This document shows, one piece after another, positions 23,630 through 24,264 of a stretch of DNA of 24,264 nucleotides. Origin of the DNA: CAJPPJ01 sp963536495 (GTDB lineage Bacteria > Bacillota_I > Bacilli_A > RF39 > UBA660); assembly GCA_963536495.1 (NCBI GenBank), contig CAUTAF010000013.1:1-24264 (forward strand), in the 5' to 3' direction. The position numbers and the translations under genes were made by a program. Every line of letters begins with the position of its first letter. Position 1 is the stretch's first letter. The notes below the pieces were generated by a model. That model did not search any database. It worked only from the letters and a program-made list of their open reading frames with translations, and was not told where the DNA came from.

Positions 23630-24264
23630 TTACTTCCAATAATTTTTCAAGCTTTCGATTTTCTAATTTAATTTTTTTATCTATTAATTCAAATATATTT
23701 GCAATTTTATTTTGGCTATTTTCTGAGTGAACTAATATTTCTTGATTAAGAATATTATCAGCTTTTAGTCCTAATTGTGCAGAACCAGTTACTTTTCTTT
23801 TTAATTCTTTATTTATATATTTTGAGTTTATTTGATAATGTAAATATAAAGAATTAATATTTTTGGTTTTTATCAGATATACATGATCACCTAATATGTA
23901 TTTATTGTTTTCATCTATAAAACCAGTTTTACCTATAATTAGTCCTCCACCGATATCATCTTTAGGCATAATTAAATCTCCATATGATAACATATCTAAA
24001 TCACAAAATGTTGGTTTATTTTTAAGTATATATCCTTCTGCATTTACCGTTCCCATATCCATTATGTAATATATTCCATTCTCATCAAATTGGTTAACTT
24101 TAGATTTACCTGTTAAAAGAGTACAATGGTTGGATAATAATTTTTTTGTTTCTTTTGATTTTATATTAAAGAACTTATCTGAAGTACATATTTTAAATAA
24201 CTTAAGGTTTTCAATTTTCTTAGATTGTAATTCGATTTTTTTATCTAATAGAGAAAGTGTATTA
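23598..24264 (-). CDS. hsdS: Type I restriction-modification specificity subunit HsdS, C-terminal part
   Basis: The frame is open from the stop at 23598 to the right edge of the window (222 codons) with no in-frame stop, so the ATG at 24062 is internal and the gene start is outside. At the edge is a helix (SLLDKKIELQSKKIENLKLFK) that matches the central conserved spacer of HsdS. A second target-recognition domain follows (about 140 residues; IMDMGTVNAEGYI, DDIGGGLIIGKTGF, VTGSAQLGLKADNI). The last is the C-terminal conserved helix (ANIFELIDKKIKLENRKLEKLLEVKKGLMQSMF). HsdS sets which DNA sequence the HsdM methylase and HsdR nuclease recognise. The internal copy of the helix is the normal two-repeat architecture. 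hsdM and hsdR are not in the window. Confidence 0.9.
   Translation of the reverse strand, partial: NTLSLLDKKIELQSKKIENLKLFKICTSDKFFNIKSKETKKLLSNHCTLLTGKSKVNQFDENGIYYIMDMGTVNAEGYILKNKPTFCDLDMLSYGDLIMPKDDIGGGLIIGKTGFIDENNKYILGDHVYLIKTKNINSLYLHYQINSKYINKELKRKVTGSAQLGLKADNILNQEILVHSENSQNKIANIFELIDKKIKLENRKLEKLLEVKKGLMQSMFI

Noticed and set aside
23598..24062. A separate 154-residue protein starting at the ATG at 24062
   Set aside because: The same frame stays open to the window edge and carries the central HsdS helix, so the ATG is internal.

Overview
The window is very AT-rich (roughly three quarters A+T by eye) and gene-dense. It reads as a piece of chromosome from a low-GC Firmicutes/Bacilli-type bacterium, possibly one of the uncultured gut lineages near the Mollicutes. 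Evidence for this is the short operons with GGAG-type ribosome sites, strong TTGACA/TATAAT promoters, AGA-dominated arginine use, a zinc-free S4, and a ComEA/ComEC pair. TGA ends several genes (rimM, alkD-like and the large membrane protein) and tryptophan is TGG. The code is therefore the standard bacterial one and not the Mycoplasma code.

Layout from left to right. Bases 1-639 hold the start of a membrane-anchored leucine-rich-repeat protein (minus strand, cut by the window edge), whose promoter region contains a (TA)16 tract. Bases 768-3403 hold an ABC-F ATPase with a leader ORF and hairpin, a tiny zinc-ribbon membrane protein, and a TtcA-type tRNA thiolase. Base 3619 starts rpsD, which has a perfect promoter and a folded leader. 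Bases 4260-8231 hold a Lon-like PDZ protease, two prepilin-like proteins, and a divergent PilB/GspE (ComGA-type) ATPase with an unusual acidic tail. Bases 8267-10919 are comEC and comEA. These two blocks together form a DNA-uptake and pilus neighbourhood.

Bases 10997-15910 are a tightly overlapping housekeeping operon read leftward: rimM, trmD, a charged coiled-coil protein, an acyl-CoA ligase-like enzyme, an AlkD-like protein and gpsA. Next come a DUF2974-like serine hydrolase (15929-17053), a 50-residue gene (17163-17315) with its own promoter and terminator, and a transcription unit of SWIM zinc-finger protein, macro-domain protein and a large polytopic GT-C-like membrane protein (17425-20952). 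Bases 21038-23398 hold a YdjI-like SPFH protein and a zinc-ribbon membrane protein, comparable to the Bacillus ydjGHI membrane-stress module. The right edge is the C-terminal part of a type I restriction specificity subunit (HsdS).

No rRNA, tRNA, CRISPR array, insertion sequence or prophage was seen. The most interesting signals are three. The TA tract may act as a length-variable promoter for the surface LRR gene. The ABC-F gene has an attenuator-like leader. The competence/pilus block has a PilB tail and paired prepilins next to a Lon-like membrane protease. A complete new defence or mobile system is not evident.
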